From positions 26,587,044 through 26,651,043 of the forward strand of contig NC_092652.1 in the NCBI RefSeq assembly GCF_032118995.1: 64,000 nucleotides of DNA, written 5' to 3'. This stretch comes from Asterias amurensis. Taxonomy: Eukaryota > Echinodermata > Asteroidea > Forcipulatida > Asteriidae. The notes beneath the pieces were generated by a model. The model did not search any database. It had not been told where the DNA came from and saw only the letters and a list, made by a program, of their open reading frames with translations. Below are positions 26,401-36,528 of the stretch, piece after piece (position 1 is the stretch's first letter; the number at the start of each line of letters is the position of its first letter). The position numbers and the translations under genes were made by a program.

Positions 26401-29400
26401 GGCACAATATTAGTCAGCAATGTTTGTCCACTTCAAGGACTTATGAAATTAGTCACTAAAAAACTAACCATTTTTTTATCCAAGCCACTCACAAGATTGC
26501 AAACCAATTTATGTTTTGTGTTTAGAGAAAAAACGTCATTTATAAACATAAGTACTTTCGCAGATAATAAGATCTGCAGAATATAGAATATACATGTACT
26601 CTGTGAACTCTCTTTTTCTCTTTTTGTTGTTTCATTTTAAGAGATGAACTAATTGCAAAACTTTTGTTTCAATAGCACCATAGTTATCAATTTTAAGGCA
26701 AAGCATAATAAATAAGAGTAAGAGGGAGAAGACTTATAACACGCCCGTATCTGTTACGTCTTGACGCTCCTGACAGGATACAAAACACACACACAAAGTA
26801 ATAGTATAGCAAAACACAAAAGCAGCATGCATAACAATAGTCAGCACAAAATCAATATTTTAAACTTAGCCAAAACTAGCATAGGAAATTTATTCCCAAT
26901 GTTTTGCAACATCCATTAGAGTTGTGGTGTTTTTTGTTTCTTATTAATACTTTCATAAAATAACCAAAAAAGCACAGATTCATAATGAAATCTATCTTGC
27001 TTCTGCTTGCCGTACTTAAGATCTCTATATAATCAGTAAAAGTTTGTTGGTGTGGGGGCTGATCATAAAAAGCTGTTTGCACAATAATTTTTAAGCAGTC
27101 AAAAAGCAACAAATCTGTGCGCGATCTGAGTTGATTTTTTTTGTATGCCAAATTTGTCTGCAGTATGTGAATCACTTCTACACAAAATGTTGCTATGCTC
27201 AATTGTGCTACTTGATTTTAGTATCAAGTGGTTATTTATTAGATGTTTCTTTTTTGAGTTTCTCTGATTGTTGCTTTCAAGGCATTGTGCAATTTATTGA
27301 TTTCAAGAAAATGATCAAACCTTTAAGTTATAATTCCTTACATTTATACCTTACATGTCATTTTTCGAACAATATTGATGCACCACTCTTGTTTTTATGG
27401 CTTTGCGAGGCAAGGGAAATTAGCATAACTAATTTCATCAAAATATTAAATTTCTTTTTTGTTTACCATGCGCTAATTTTGTGAACTATTTGTGTTGTTT
27501 GCATTGAAATGAGTACAGATCCCAACACCAACGCTGTACCACTTTTCAGTTCAATATTCTTGTTTGACACCAACTTTTTCCTGCTGATTAAGTTTTCTCC
27601 CCAATGTGTTAGCCATTAAAGGTTTTTGTTTAACGTTTGCTGTTTTATACTTTCTGCTTGTACAATCAGCACTAGGCTCTGTATGGAGGGGTGCAGGTAG
27701 GTACACTGCTAGTAGTGTCCAGTGGTTCTGTGAAATGTGTAGTCAACGTTTACTGGTTGTAGTTCTGACCATGAATTTCTAAGTTTTCACACGGCTCAAA
27801 AGTAAGGCTTTGTCCGAATTAGTGGCTGCCGCTGTGGTTATGGCTTGATTTCGCGTCATCATGTTTTTAAGTATAGTATGTCCTTAGCAACACCCTTAGC
27901 AACATTGTAGCCATAGCCTTTGCAGCCAAATCGAATACGGTCTTTAGTCTCATCAGTGTATTTCGTCTTGACAAGAACAAAAGTGTTTTGTTTAAGATAT
28001 GAATTTCCTTAGAATTAAGTCACCAACTTTTAGAAAGAAGGAAATACTGAAATTTCAGATTGTCTCTTTATCAAGACAACAAAAACACTTTATTGTTGTT
28101 TGTCTCTTTATCAAGACAACAAAAAACACTTTATTGTTGTTTGTCTCTTTATCAAGACAATAAAAACACTTTATTGTTGTATTTTTTCTACATTTTTGTT
28201 TGTGAGTCGGGTGATTAAATCAGAAATTCATGTAGAACAATCTGTTGGTTTTGTTCTTTTTCTCTTTATCAACCGAACATGCATGGCAGAAAGGTTGGGT
28301 TCAGAAACACTGTATGTTATGGTACTGCTCTGTGCTATGTATGTTTGCATGTCTGATTTACACGTATGCATGACTTTAAATAATGTGGGATCTGGGATGG
28401 ATTTCGGGGGAAGTTCACTTGAGATAAAGTCATATCATAAAACTCCTAGGGGTCTCAGATCCATGTCTGGTTTGACAATGTCAAAGGTCAAAGATCACCA
28501 GGTCATCCTGCTGGTGAAGATCAACTAGTTCCGTTTCCCAAGTATCTATCTATGATTGTTAAGATCACAAGTGTCAATTGACAGTGATTTAACAACTTTG
28601 TTGATGTTGTATGACTAAAGCCCGGTTCATACTTCCTGTGAATGAGAATGTGAAGCGAGTTTTGACGTCACATATTCCCAACAAATAATTCACAAGAGAA
28701 CTCCTGTGGAACATTCGCTGCGAAAACAGCCATGTGGCGTTAAAATTTACTTCGGCCTTTATGGTACGGCATTTAAATATAATTTGTGATTATATTTTGC
28801 CCAATGTTCAGTCAACTCATGCTTCTGGTTTTCAGTGTGTGACACATCATGATTTTAACATCAGTCTCTTGTTGAATTTGTTATAAACTACTGTCAGGAT
28901 TGTCACATCTGTGTATGTAATGAGGGAAGAACAAAAAACATGGATCAATAGTGCCGTACTCCATAACGATGATGTGAAACTAACATCACACTTTGCAAAA
29001 AAGTCAAATTGCTGTCCAAAAATAGTATCATTCTGGTAAAATCTTTGTGTGATGGTTCAGGGGTCGATTTCACAAAGGTAGTCCTTACTGAGTAAGTAAC
29101 TTGTCCTAAAGCGATTGCTAGAAGGAGTTTAGAGTAATGAGCAAAAAGTCAGAATTTAAATTGAAATGAAGTTATAAATCATCAGCCATGTACAGTATGA
29201 AAAGATGAATGTTTTGAAAGTTGAATGTTCTGAAAGTTGAATGTTCTGAAAGTTGAATGTTCTGAATATTGAATGTTCAACTAGTACACACTCATGTGTA
29301 GTACGAGAGTTTCAACACAATGGAATGGTAACCAATGATGTGTCAACCAGTAATAACTACAGTGAATTAACATGATACCAGTTCTTTTATTACAGCATTT

Positions 29401-32400
29401 ATTAATCACAGATTATATTTAAAGAATGTAAGCATAATCTTATGGGTGGAATGTCTCAATAAAGTGTGGATAGTTTCTATTGTAAAGTTGAACAAAGAAT
29501 TATAGGGTTGGTTGGGCGGGGAAAGTTCTGTTGAGGTTGGATTGTCTATGAGAGTTTAAGGCTCAGTCAATATTTCTTCAGGTATTCATTGTTGCAATAT
29601 TTGGTAAAAATTCTCATGTTAGTTTTTCTTTTCTTTTTTTTGTGTCAATTTATTTCCGTGCATCATATGGGTGTGTGACTCTGTTTTATGTTCATTCATA
29701 GATGTTCGATGTTGTACACTATGTTATATTCACGCTATTCATAATGGCGCTTGAAGCTGATCCACACATATGCATGCTAGCTTATTTGTTGAAATTGTAG
29801 TTGTGTAGCAATGCATGACTCTCCAAGTATGCGGAGGTTACAGGGTCAGATACTGAGGAAAATCTACTCTGATTTTAATCGGTTGACTCAGGAGATACCA
29901 AGTATATTATTCAGCACTTTCAGGCTTTGGTGTTCACAGAGGCCATTGCCCTGTTCCCCTATGTCTATGCCGGTCTTGTTGCCCCGTCTTGATGCCCCTT
30001 TTGGCGCCCCTATTGGTGCCCTCTTTTGTTTCTGAACCAAAGGCCCTTGTAAACTTGTCTAGGCCAAGTTCAGGAATATTGTCGTCTTCGTAAGGTGTCG
30101 AATTCATTTTCAGATTGTGGAGAAGATTTTTCAAAAACAAATGAGAAATTTAGGATTATAATCAATTGGATACTAAAGAGTACAACCATAAATGAATGAT
30201 AGTAAAAAGGGCAGAAGAAAATGCCCTCTTTGGTAACCAGTGTAAACTTCATCTGTGTACATCAGTGCAAAAAGCTATAATTTCAAGTTTATAACGCAAT
30301 ACTTCCATCATATGAATTTATAAATATAAGTTTGGAGTGAGAGAAACTAAGTGCAATATCTAAAACAAAGGGGAAACGATAACAATTTTTGTTTTGTGTC
30401 TATACAGAAATAAGAAAAAAGTCATCAAGTTTCATTGTAAAAAAACAAAACAATATTTTGGTTTGTGGTTTAATGTAGGATATTATAGTGTTTACTTGGT
30501 GACTCAAATGCTATCTTTAAACACATCAGGAAAAGACAACAATTCCAGTTATATTTTTAACTTTCATTTTCAGGCGTTGACATATCATTCTATATAATGC
30601 GCTATTCATGCGTGCGTATCTAACATGTGGGAGTAATTCCAGTATCTTTTTATTCTAGCATCAATCCATCAGTACTTGCTAATCATTTCCCTTATTACCC
30701 TGTACTGAGACTCCCTTGAAATTAGATGAGCTGGAAATGTTTAGGAATTACTGACTCTAGTCTCTGAAAGTGAAAGTTTGAAGAAGCCATTGACTGACCA
30801 AGAAATAATGTTCACTGATCGGAAACATAATTATGTATGACTATTTTAGTTTATACATGCTAAGTGGATGTTAAATTGAGTTAGATTGTAATATCGTTTT
30901 CGTTTTCACACAAAACAAAACACGCATTTCAAAAGTCGTGATTATGACTTGTGTTTTATACTTTGCTTAGCTTTAAGCTGCAATATCTGGAAAATATAGG
31001 CCAAGGCTCGAATTTTGTCAATTATTCTTAATAATTATTTGTATAGGCTTGTTTTTTATTTTTTATTCTGCACTCTGTTTTTGTCTTTACATATTTGTTA
31101 TTGTGTTGCCGTTATTGTTTGGTTTATTTAATTTGTTTTATTTTTTTATTTATTGTCATCAATGTTTTTATTTGTTTGTCCTTTCAGTTATTCTTTGTAT
31201 ATTCGCTTTTAATATCTTAAAGAAATGTACAATTGTCAATTTGGCTTTTGCCATCCTCAAGATTTGTGAAACACGAAGATTACAAATACTTTCTTTGCAA
31301 AGCACGACAGAGATACTTACAAATTACTTGATGTTTTTTTAGGGGGGAGGGGTCTTTTTTCTTCCACTGACTCAACAAAAACAAAGTGACAAATTCTGTC
31401 GGTTGTTTTCTTAACTGTTGACATTTTGGAAATATCTCAGAGCAAAAAAATCCTGTCTTTTAATAAAAGACGGCAGAAACTTCTGAGAGTAAAATGCGGA
31501 GGATGAAAATAAACTAGATGTTGTTGAACCTGTGACTGCCAAAGGGAGTAATTGGGAGAATGTGGGGAATGATCTCATATCAATTGGATAAATAGCTGGC
31601 CCCTAAATATGGCAACCTATTGAGAGCGGTCCCAGGGTGCAATTGTTTAACCCTGAGCTTAATGAATATTCATTAAATGATTATTTTCTCTTAAAGACAC
31701 TGGACACGGTTGGTAATTGTCAAAGTCCAGCCTTCTCACTTGGTGTATCTCAACATATGCATAAAATAACAAACCTGTGAAAATTTGAGCTCAATTGGTC
31801 GTCGAAGTCGCGAGATAACTATGAAAGAAAAAACACCCTCGTCACACGAAGTTGTGTGCTTTCAGATGCTTGATTTCGAGACCTCAAAATCTTATTCTGA
31901 GGTCTCACAATCAAGTTCTCGAAAACTAAGTCATTTCAGAGGGAGCCGTTTCTCATAATGTTTTATACTATCCTATCAAGTCAACCTCTCCCCATTACTC
32001 GTTACCAAGTAAGGTTTAATACTTATAATTATTTTGAGTAATTACCAACAGTGTCCACTGCCTTTAACTTGTATTCTATTAATTTTAGGGGGATTTTTTC
32101 TTTTACATTTGGGTTATTTTTGTAATACTCTGGATAGTTCTTTGCCACAATATTATTTGTAGTTACATAAACAAGAAATAATTATCTGGTTAGTTGATAT
32201 TTCCTACCCTAATTATTATTTATTATTCAAACACAAGGGTCCTCGTCAATGTTGTGCCTGGACAACATTTTGTTATTCTTTTCTGACAGTGACTTCAATC
32301 ATTTTTTACAGAATAATTTATTTTCACTCTGTGATAAGAGATTCATTGTTTAATTGACCCCGCAAATATTTTGGGGTAATTTTGTTATTCAATAACAATC

Positions 32401-35164
32401 TATATTTGATGATATCATTTTAACTTTTAATAACCACAAGCCTGGAATTACAAGAAGATCAAAGAGGCCATGAGCTCCGTTGCCCTTGGCCTCGGTGCCC
32501 CTTAACAAGTTTGCCATAGATGAAATTTCAGACCTGTAACCAATTAGGCTAATTATGAATCGTATTAGGTGACATTCCAAATATTCTCTGGTAATAATTG
32601 TTACTTCATTCAACATCCATTCTTACTTGATGACATCATCTGTTGAATATGCAAATAAGCTAATTATTATTCATTATTCATTTATTTTGCATTTATGTGG
32701 AAATGATGACACAAAATACAAAGACATTTCCTATATATGACTAGTGTACTATCTTGCCTGCCAGGAAATGTCCTTGATACGAGGTCACTATTTTTGTAAA
32801 CAAAGGTTAGATGGTCTGTAGTATGACCATGCTCGGTTCATACTTCCTGCGAATGCAAATGTTTCGCAGGAGTTAAACACAGTTCAACTGTTGGGAATTA
32901 GTCATTGGGAATTTGTAATGTCAAAATTTGTATCGCATTCGCAGGAAGTATGAACCGGCTTCAGTAAGAAAGGTTTGCAGTGACTCTATCTCTTTTGTGA
33001 GTAGTGGTGGCTCTGAGAAAGGCCGGTTTGTACTGCTCAACGCTTCAGTCAGTGTGCTCTGACAGTGTTCTGTAGTATGCTTGGCTAACCTAGAAGAATT
33101 GAAAGACTTCTCAGAATTAGGTCTTGATGCATGATTGTTTTCGAAGTACTAAATAACTAAGCACAAAGCGGTATCTAGTAATGATTTCCCTCTTTTCCTT
33201 AAAAATTTCTGCATCAAATTTTCACATTTTGTTGAAAATACTGGAGTCAGCACTGGTGTTGGCCATGTCTGAAGTGATGGCTATGGCTAGGTTGTTGAAA
33301 AGCCACTTCCAAAGCCAGAGATGACTAACTCATGTATGGCTTAAGTTAGATACACGTTGTCGGCTCAGTGCTTCAAGGTCATTAATTGCAATTTCATATT
33401 CGTAATGATCAGAAGGTTATTATATGACAAATGCCTATAAGTCGACAAACCAACAAATAATGTTTTACTTAGAACATGTCTGTTTTGGGGGGTAAACAAT
33501 ACTCTTGATCAATAAATCCATTTACTTGGAGCGACAAAATATGCAAGAGAAAATTATTGAAATCCATATAATTTGGGCTTGTCCTGAGCAGATGAAACGA
33601 TGATTTGCAGAGTTATGCAGCAGAGAAATATCAGAATTTTAAGATCCAATATATTTTTTTTCAGGTAAAGTGAGGAGATGATCTTCTTCGACAAACTCAT
33701 GAGCATAAGTGCAAATTTTGTCAACAAAATTTTGTTGTGAATTATGTTTTAAAATGTATAGATGCATACGTGTCTTCATGTTTGTGTTTTTATGAATCTG
33801 TTTTTAAGAGCCAACATAAGCAAAAATAAAAACTTTTATGACTCTTTTTTTGTTTAAAACAATGTGTGTAGGGTAGAGATTGCCGTTTCTTAAACTAATT
33901 GTGATCCTAATTTTGATCAATTAATGGAGTTGTTAATTTTGGGTGTTTATCTCTTTATTAACTTTATAGTCTAAGCTTTGGGTTAATAGTAGTGTTATTT
34001 GGATCAACTTCTTACAGTTGAATTAATTACGACGCAATTTGTGGTACAGCATTGATATCTAAATATCATAGATATATCTTTGATGTCAACATCGAGAGAA
34101 AAGTGTAGTTCTTAGGGAAAACCTGAGGAATTTCATGTGTACTGCTGTGCATCATAGCTTAGTTGGTAGAGCATCTACCCGGAGTGTAAGAGGTCTTGGG
34201 TGTATGGCCTCTGACTGGCAACCCCGAGCAAAGATATCGACAAAATAGTGACACCGCCAATATAGGGCTAGATAGCTCAGTTGGTAGAGCACCGGCAAGT
34301 TAATCCGGAGGTCGTTGGTTCGAATCCCACTCTAGTCAATTCTTTGTTCAACCTCAAAAATAAATTGATAAATATAATTGTTTGTTATTACAGGTAGTTA
34401 TGATGCCCAGCCTCCTCCTTCTCAGCCACACTTCCAAGCACCACCACCACAGGAGTACAATCCTCCACCAGCCGCCGCCCAGCCACCTCCTCAACCAAAA
34501 TCTAGTGTAAGTACATTTTATAAAACTACATTTTTGCGACTGGAGTACACATGTACCATGTTTTTTTAAAACCATTTGATTGCTTTAATCATGTAGAAAT
34601 GTAGATGTACACAATAAAAATGTTCCATAGAATATGTTTGTACTTTGTAAATAGTGGAGTTGAATAAACGGTGTCTAAGAGCTCCACTCAAAAGAAGAAA
34701 AAAAAGGGTGGTCGCATTTTTGTGTATATGTCCACGCAGGAAGAATAATCCCTTATATGAATACACAATCTGAGAAACGTTACGCGGTCATGCTTTCTCA
34801 GATTCAAATTCAAACTGTTATCTTTCTACAGAACCACATTACATTGAGAGGAAATGTTCTTCGAAATGCTGTATACTATAAAACACTGCTGTAGGCTTAT
34901 AACCAAACGTTTTTATCACCATTAATTTTGGTGTTTACCAAGCGTATACCTTTCCGTTAATGTTGCCTTTCTTCTTGGATTTTTCAGGGGCCGAAGTATG
35001 TAGCCGTGTACGATTACGCTGCTGCTGATGAAGATGAAGTTTCCTTCAGAGAGGGCGACATCATCATTGACGCTACCGTTATTGATGATGGCTGGATGGA
35101 AGGAAGAGTCGAGTCGACTGGAGCCCACGGAATGCTGCCTTCCAACTACGTTGAACCCATGTAG
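14463..35164 (+). CDS. LASP1: LIM and SH3 domain protein (LASP), nebulin family
   Basis: Actin-binding scaffold of focal adhesions and cell cortex. Seven exons join with matching phases: 14463-14531, 16477-16571, 18704-18788, 20199-20382, 25913-25954, 34394-34506 and 34988-35164, giving 254 residues (human LASP1 261). The LIM domain is residues 5-56 with zinc ligands C5, C8, H26, C29, C32, C35, C53 and H56. Two nebulin repeats follow (about 60-132), each with a DTP motif ([24 protein letters not shown]). A linker with [11 protein letters not shown] and a proline-rich segment (about 160-193, [16 protein letters not shown]) leads to a C-terminal SH3 domain (197-254) with AVYDY, DDGW and MLPSNYVE. 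Introns are long (up to 8.4 kb) and crowded with MITEs. Candidate extra exons lie at 27670-27696 and 29809-29901. The identity is very secure; the full isoform set is not. Invertebrates usually have one LASP, so the vertebrate symbol is by homology. Confidence 0.96.
14998..15126 (+). mobile_element. tRNA-derived SINE head (GTGTCGTGG family)
   Basis: GCGTGTCGTGGCTGAGGCAG, AAGAGCACCAGG, then GTGTGGGTTCGAGTTCCAG (B box) and CTTGTGTCCTTGAGC. The body is replaced from about 15124 by a short hairpin element. LASP intron 1. Confidence 0.65.
15124..15183. repeat. Short hairpin element, TAGTTGCGATGATCGT arms
   Basis: TAGTTGCGATGATCGT and its exact inverse ACGATCATCGCAACTA flank about 27 bp. A second hairpin at 47528-47567 also has TAGTTGCGAT arms. 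Probably a tiny foldback element or an end-only remnant. Confidence 0.6.
15192..15347. mobile_element. MITE, GGGCTCAACTTCACAAA / TTTGTGAAATCGGCCC ends
   Basis: Left end CTGGGCTCAACTTCACAAA pairs roughly with right end TTTGTGAAATCGGCCCCC. Internal AACTACGATTGATTTTGAG. LASP intron 1; non-coding. Confidence 0.5.
15837..16217. mobile_element. TTAA foldback MITE, AGGAACACGTTGCC family, copy 1
   Basis: Almost the whole element is one palindrome: the left half ends in a tract reading GGCCATTTATAGGAGTC and the right half returns GACTCCCATAAATGGCC. TTAA flanks both sides (15837-15840 and 16214-16217), with AGGAACACGTTGCC ends. TTAA duplication plus TTAAAGG-type ends resembles piggyBac/Kolobok (T2) MITEs. 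Both strands carry spurious look-alike open frames because of the palindrome. LASP intron 1. Confidence 0.85.
16987..17146. mobile_element. MITE-like repeat with GGATTAATCCTA motifs
   Basis: Contains TTAGGATTAATCCTAGGAC on the left and GATAGGATTAATCCTAGCG then TTTCATGAAATCGGC on the right, with TAAGTTAGGACGGGTTA between. Terminal inversion is partial. LASP intron 2. Confidence 0.45.
17146..17310 (+). mobile_element. Possible SINE-like repeat with degenerate B box
   Basis: TGCAGGTTTTCCCAGTGG followed by CCCCGGTTCAAATCCCACC (B-box-like), then a pyrimidine-rich body. A related piece with GGGTTCACATCCCACG lies at about 35536-35700. Weak evidence. Confidence 0.35.
17424..17660 (+). mobile_element. 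tRNA-derived SINE (GTGTCGTGGCC head)
   Basis: Head GCGTGTCGTGGCCTAGTGG, TTAAGAGCATCGGACCC, B box GTGGGTTCGAGTCCCAGTC. Body CTTGAGCAAAATACATGTACC then CCATATGTACTGG. LASP intron 2. This is the cleanest plus-strand copy. Confidence 0.75.
18565..18720 (+). repeat. Degenerate tandem copies of the LASP exon 3 acceptor
   Basis: The true acceptor is TTTCAG at 18698-18703, followed by GCATTACCCAACAACAAAAT. Similar copies lie upstream: TTTCATGCATTACCCAGC at about 18566, TTTCAGGCTTAACC at about 18611 and TTTCAGGCATTTACC at about 18652, each followed by an AAATTCACTTT or AAATCACTC tract. The first copy has TG where the AG should be. These look like local tandem duplications that left decoy acceptors. 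Confidence 0.7.
19045..19114. repeat. Inverted pair with a GGGTCGAAACGTC motif
   Basis: GCCTGACATTTCGACCCTAG (start of the 23-nt left arm at 19045-19067) is the inverse of 19092-19114 (CTGCTAGGGTCGAAACGTC...) with one mismatch. The GTCGAAACGTC core is typical of short repeats near Penelope-like and hammerhead-bearing elements, but I cannot fold a full ribozyme here. Confidence 0.5.
19405..19605 (+). mobile_element. tRNA-derived SINE (CCGGGCAA head)
   Basis: Head CCGGGCAACCTCGGTAGTC, TAGTTGGTAAGACACTGC, B box GTGGGTACGAATCCCACC. Tail TGTGATATTTTTTCACAGG and ACATCGGTGTATGGG. LASP intron 3. Same family as 4845-4989. Confidence 0.75.
23299..23489. mobile_element. MITE, AAGCCCGGTCCATACTTCC ends
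   Basis: Left AAGCCCGGTCCATACTTCC and GCGAATGCGAATGCG; right GCATTCGCATTCGCAGGAAG then CCGGGCTT. TA flanks both sides, consistent with a TA target. Copies at 28614-28725 (partial) and 32829-32965. Confidence 0.75.
24000..24120 (-). mobile_element. 5'-truncated SINE tail (CCGGGCAA family)
   Basis: On the minus strand: TATGCCTGTGATATTTTTTC, ACTGAGTATACG, ACACATCGGTGTACATG-like, TTAATATTC. This matches the tail of the 19405 copy without the tRNA head, as expected for 5' truncation. Confidence 0.6.
25378..25769. mobile_element. TTAA MITE, AGGCAGTGGACACTATTGG family, copy 1
   Basis: TTAA at 25378-25381 and 25766-25769. Ends AGGCAGTGGACACTATTGG and CCAATAGTGTCCAGTG. The centre holds an inverted GACCTCAGAATTAGATTTTG / GAGGTCCCAAAATC loop. 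Other copies at 31691, 42150 and 50399. LASP intron 4. Confidence 0.85.
27670..27696 (+). other. Candidate 27-nt LASP microexon
   Basis: A T-rich tract ending TTGTACAATCAG is followed by 27 nt and then the donor GTAGGT. Entry and exit are both phase 1, fitting the flanking exons (25954 and 34394), and it would insert the nine residues ALGSVWRGA in frame. There is no protein homology to support it. Confidence 0.3.
27808..27948. mobile_element. MITE, GGCTTTGTCCGAATT-type ends
   Basis: Left GTCCGAATTAGTGGCTGCC and GGTTATGGCTT; right GTAGCCATAGCCTTTGCAGCC then AAATCGAATACGGTC, which is the imperfect inverse. Worn relatives lie near 33265-33320 and 36570-36630. LASP intron 5. Confidence 0.55.
28061..28180 (+). 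repeat. Tandem repeat, about 40 bp x 3
   Basis: Three copies of a unit starting TGTCTCTTTATCAAGACAA and continuing with AAAAACACTTTATTGTTGT. Each unit carries an inner TTGTCTC/…AAGACAA inverse. The copies differ by one or two bases, so the expansion is recent. Confidence 0.85.
28614..28725. mobile_element. Partial MITE, AAGCCCGGTTCATACTTCC end
   Basis: Starts AAAGCCCGGTTCATACTTCC then TGTGAATGAGAATGTG. The right end is not seen. Same family as 23299-23489. Confidence 0.6.
29207..29278 (+). repeat. 16-bp tandem repeat, about 4.5 copies
   Basis: Unit GAATGTTCTGAAAGTT repeated with single changes; ends GAATATTGAATGTTC. LASP intron 5. Confidence 0.85.
29809..29901 (+). other. Candidate 93-nt LASP cassette exon, nebulin-like
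   Basis: Acceptor GTTGTGTAG and donor GTATAT bracket 93 nt (31 codons) with no stop, phase 1 in and phase 1 out, compatible with the flanking LASP exons. The peptide contains [19 protein letters not shown], which recalls the nebulin repeat pattern D(T/S)P..(M/L).R(V/I/L)...Q..I....Y. The polypyrimidine tract is weak. Not proven expressed. Confidence 0.35.
31691..32067. mobile_element. TTAA MITE, AGGCAGTGGACAC family, copy 2
   Basis: TTAA at 31691-31694 and 32064-32067; ends AGACACTGGACACGGTTGG and CCAACAGTGTCCACTGCCT. The centre carries TTTCGAGACCTCAAAATC and its partner GAGGTCTCACAATC. LASP intron 5. Confidence 0.85.
32829..32965. mobile_element. MITE, GCTCGGTTCATACTTCCTG ends
   Basis: Left CGGTTCATACTTCCTGCGAA; right TTCGCAGGAAGTATGAACCG. 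Shorter copy of the 23299 family. LASP intron 5. Confidence 0.75.
34266..34338 (+). mobile_element. tRNA-like sequence, probably SINE head or tRNA pseudogene
   Basis: Folds as a cloverleaf: acceptor GGCTAGA/TCTAGTC (one G-T), D arm GCTCAGTTGGTAGAGC, anticodon stem CCGG/CCGG with loop AAGTTAA (would read GTT, Asn), T arm around GGTTCGAATCC. The base before the anticodon is A, not the near-universal T, and the T stem has a mismatch. So it is not a convincing functional tRNA. A second degenerate tRNA-like piece (GCTTAGTTGGTAGAGCATC) lies at about 34158. Confidence 0.55.
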
Positions 35165-35312
35165 ACGTCGGCATAAAACAGTGACAAACGCCTCCCTTTG
35201 TTAATTTAGGTGGCCATTATATACCATGTACAAACACAGAATGTATACTACTAGTGGAAAATGATGCTAACAACCCTTTGATTATTTTTGTTTGACCTTA
35301 GTTGGGATCTCT

Positions 35313-35540
35313 GGCCTAATTTCATAGCTCTGCTTACTGCCAATTTCTGCGTTTACAGGGCAAGCACCATTTCTGTGCAGCTGTGTAAGCAATGATTGCC
35401 TAGTAACATGGAGTACGCATGTGCACAAGCAGAAATTCATCGTAAACCTATGAAATATACTTGATGTAATGCGCGGAATTTCCTGCTCTGTAAGTGTTGA
35501 TTCTTTGCTTACGGTAAGCAGAGCCATGAAATTTGGCACA
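35313..35540. mobile_element. MITE, CCTAATTTCATAGCTCTGC ends
   Basis: Left CCTAATTTCATAGCTCTGC then TTACTGCCAATTTCTGC; right TTGCTTACGGTAAGCAGAGC then CATGAAATTTGG, inverted. A fragment of the same family (GTGCTTACGGTAAG) is at about 12755. Confidence 0.6.
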
Positions 35541-36379
35541 GGTTGCCGCGGTGGTACTGCCCCTGCTAAGAGTCTCTGTAGGTCCGGGTTCACATCCCAC
35601 GTTGGATTGGTATCAACCGGTTGAGGAGATGTTCTGTCCTTTTTCACCCTTCTTGAGTTTTCCTTTTTTCCTTCCGCATCTAAAACCGACATTTCATCTT
35701 CATCAGAATGATGCTTTAAAGGTGGAACAGTCGGATTGTATGTGAACCAATCTTGACAATATCTCTCTCCGTTTTTACTTCTTTCATAGAAATTTTGTAT
35801 GAACGATTTGGTAGTGACGTTGATGAAGAAAATGGCTTTGGTCTAAAGTGCTTAACACTTCCATGACATCAGATTGTTTTTTAATACCAACTTTTAGTGC
35901 CTGGACAAGCACACGAAGTGACTTCTTGGGCCTTTCTTTCAATATAATTCAACCAATTCAATGGTTTGTTTTTTCAGTCCTGTTTGCAGTGACCTCCTTT
36001 CTGACATAAAATTCCTCTCTGAAATTAATCAACTTATTCAAAATGTTATCCCTCAACATTTTATCTCACACTAACAATATTGGTGCTTTATTTCTATATC
36101 AGTCAATTGTCTCTAGACCCAGATTTCTTCCTTCTCAATGCAGAACTTGTTTTTACGACCCAAATCAGCTGGCGAGTATTCAGGAGACATGCCTAGGTGG
36201 CTGTTCTAAATTAGTATTATAATTTTGTTAAAATCAATGATGAACTTATTTGTCTGCATACCTCAAGGTCTACACCCAAAGTGATTAATACAGACCCCTG
36301 TGAATTGTGTCATAGTCACCAGACTATTTTCTACGACAGTCTCGCGGTAATGGTTCACATTTCTCAGACTCGGATGGCA

Positions 36380-36528
36380 CACTGCTAAAAATGGTATTCT
36401 TAAAACATGAACAAATTATTGTGTCACTCCCTGGAAAAAGTTTCTTTTAAGATTTTTTTGAGTGACTCAAGGAAAGTTGTCTTGAAATATTTGTTTTTCT
36501 TATTTTAAGAGTATCATTTTTAGCAGTG
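36380..36528. mobile_element. MITE, CACTGCTAAAAATG ends
   Basis: Left CACTGCTAAAAATGGTATTC, right inverse of CACTGCTAAAAATGATACTC. The ends are 20+ bp with few mismatches. The CACTG-type terminus would fit hAT, but no clean target duplication is visible. It lies in the presumed LASP 3' UTR. Confidence 0.65.

Larger units (their letters stand above)
25955..34393. other. LASP intron 5 (8.4 kb)
   Basis: Between the FDYNPAQ exon and the proline-rich exon. Contents: candidate cassette exons at 27670-27696 and 29809-29901, MITEs at 27808, 28614, 31691 and 32829, tandem repeats at 28061 and 29207, and a tRNA-like sequence at 34266. The remainder is AT-rich with no recognised gene. Confidence 0.5.

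Noticed and set aside
26876-27202. 108-residue minus-strand frame in LASP intron 5
   Set aside because: AT-rich, no homology I recognise, no splice context; probably chance.
34266-34338. A functional tRNA-Asn gene
   Set aside because: A instead of T before the anticodon, mismatches in stems, and a second degenerate tRNA-like piece nearby point to a SINE or pseudogene.
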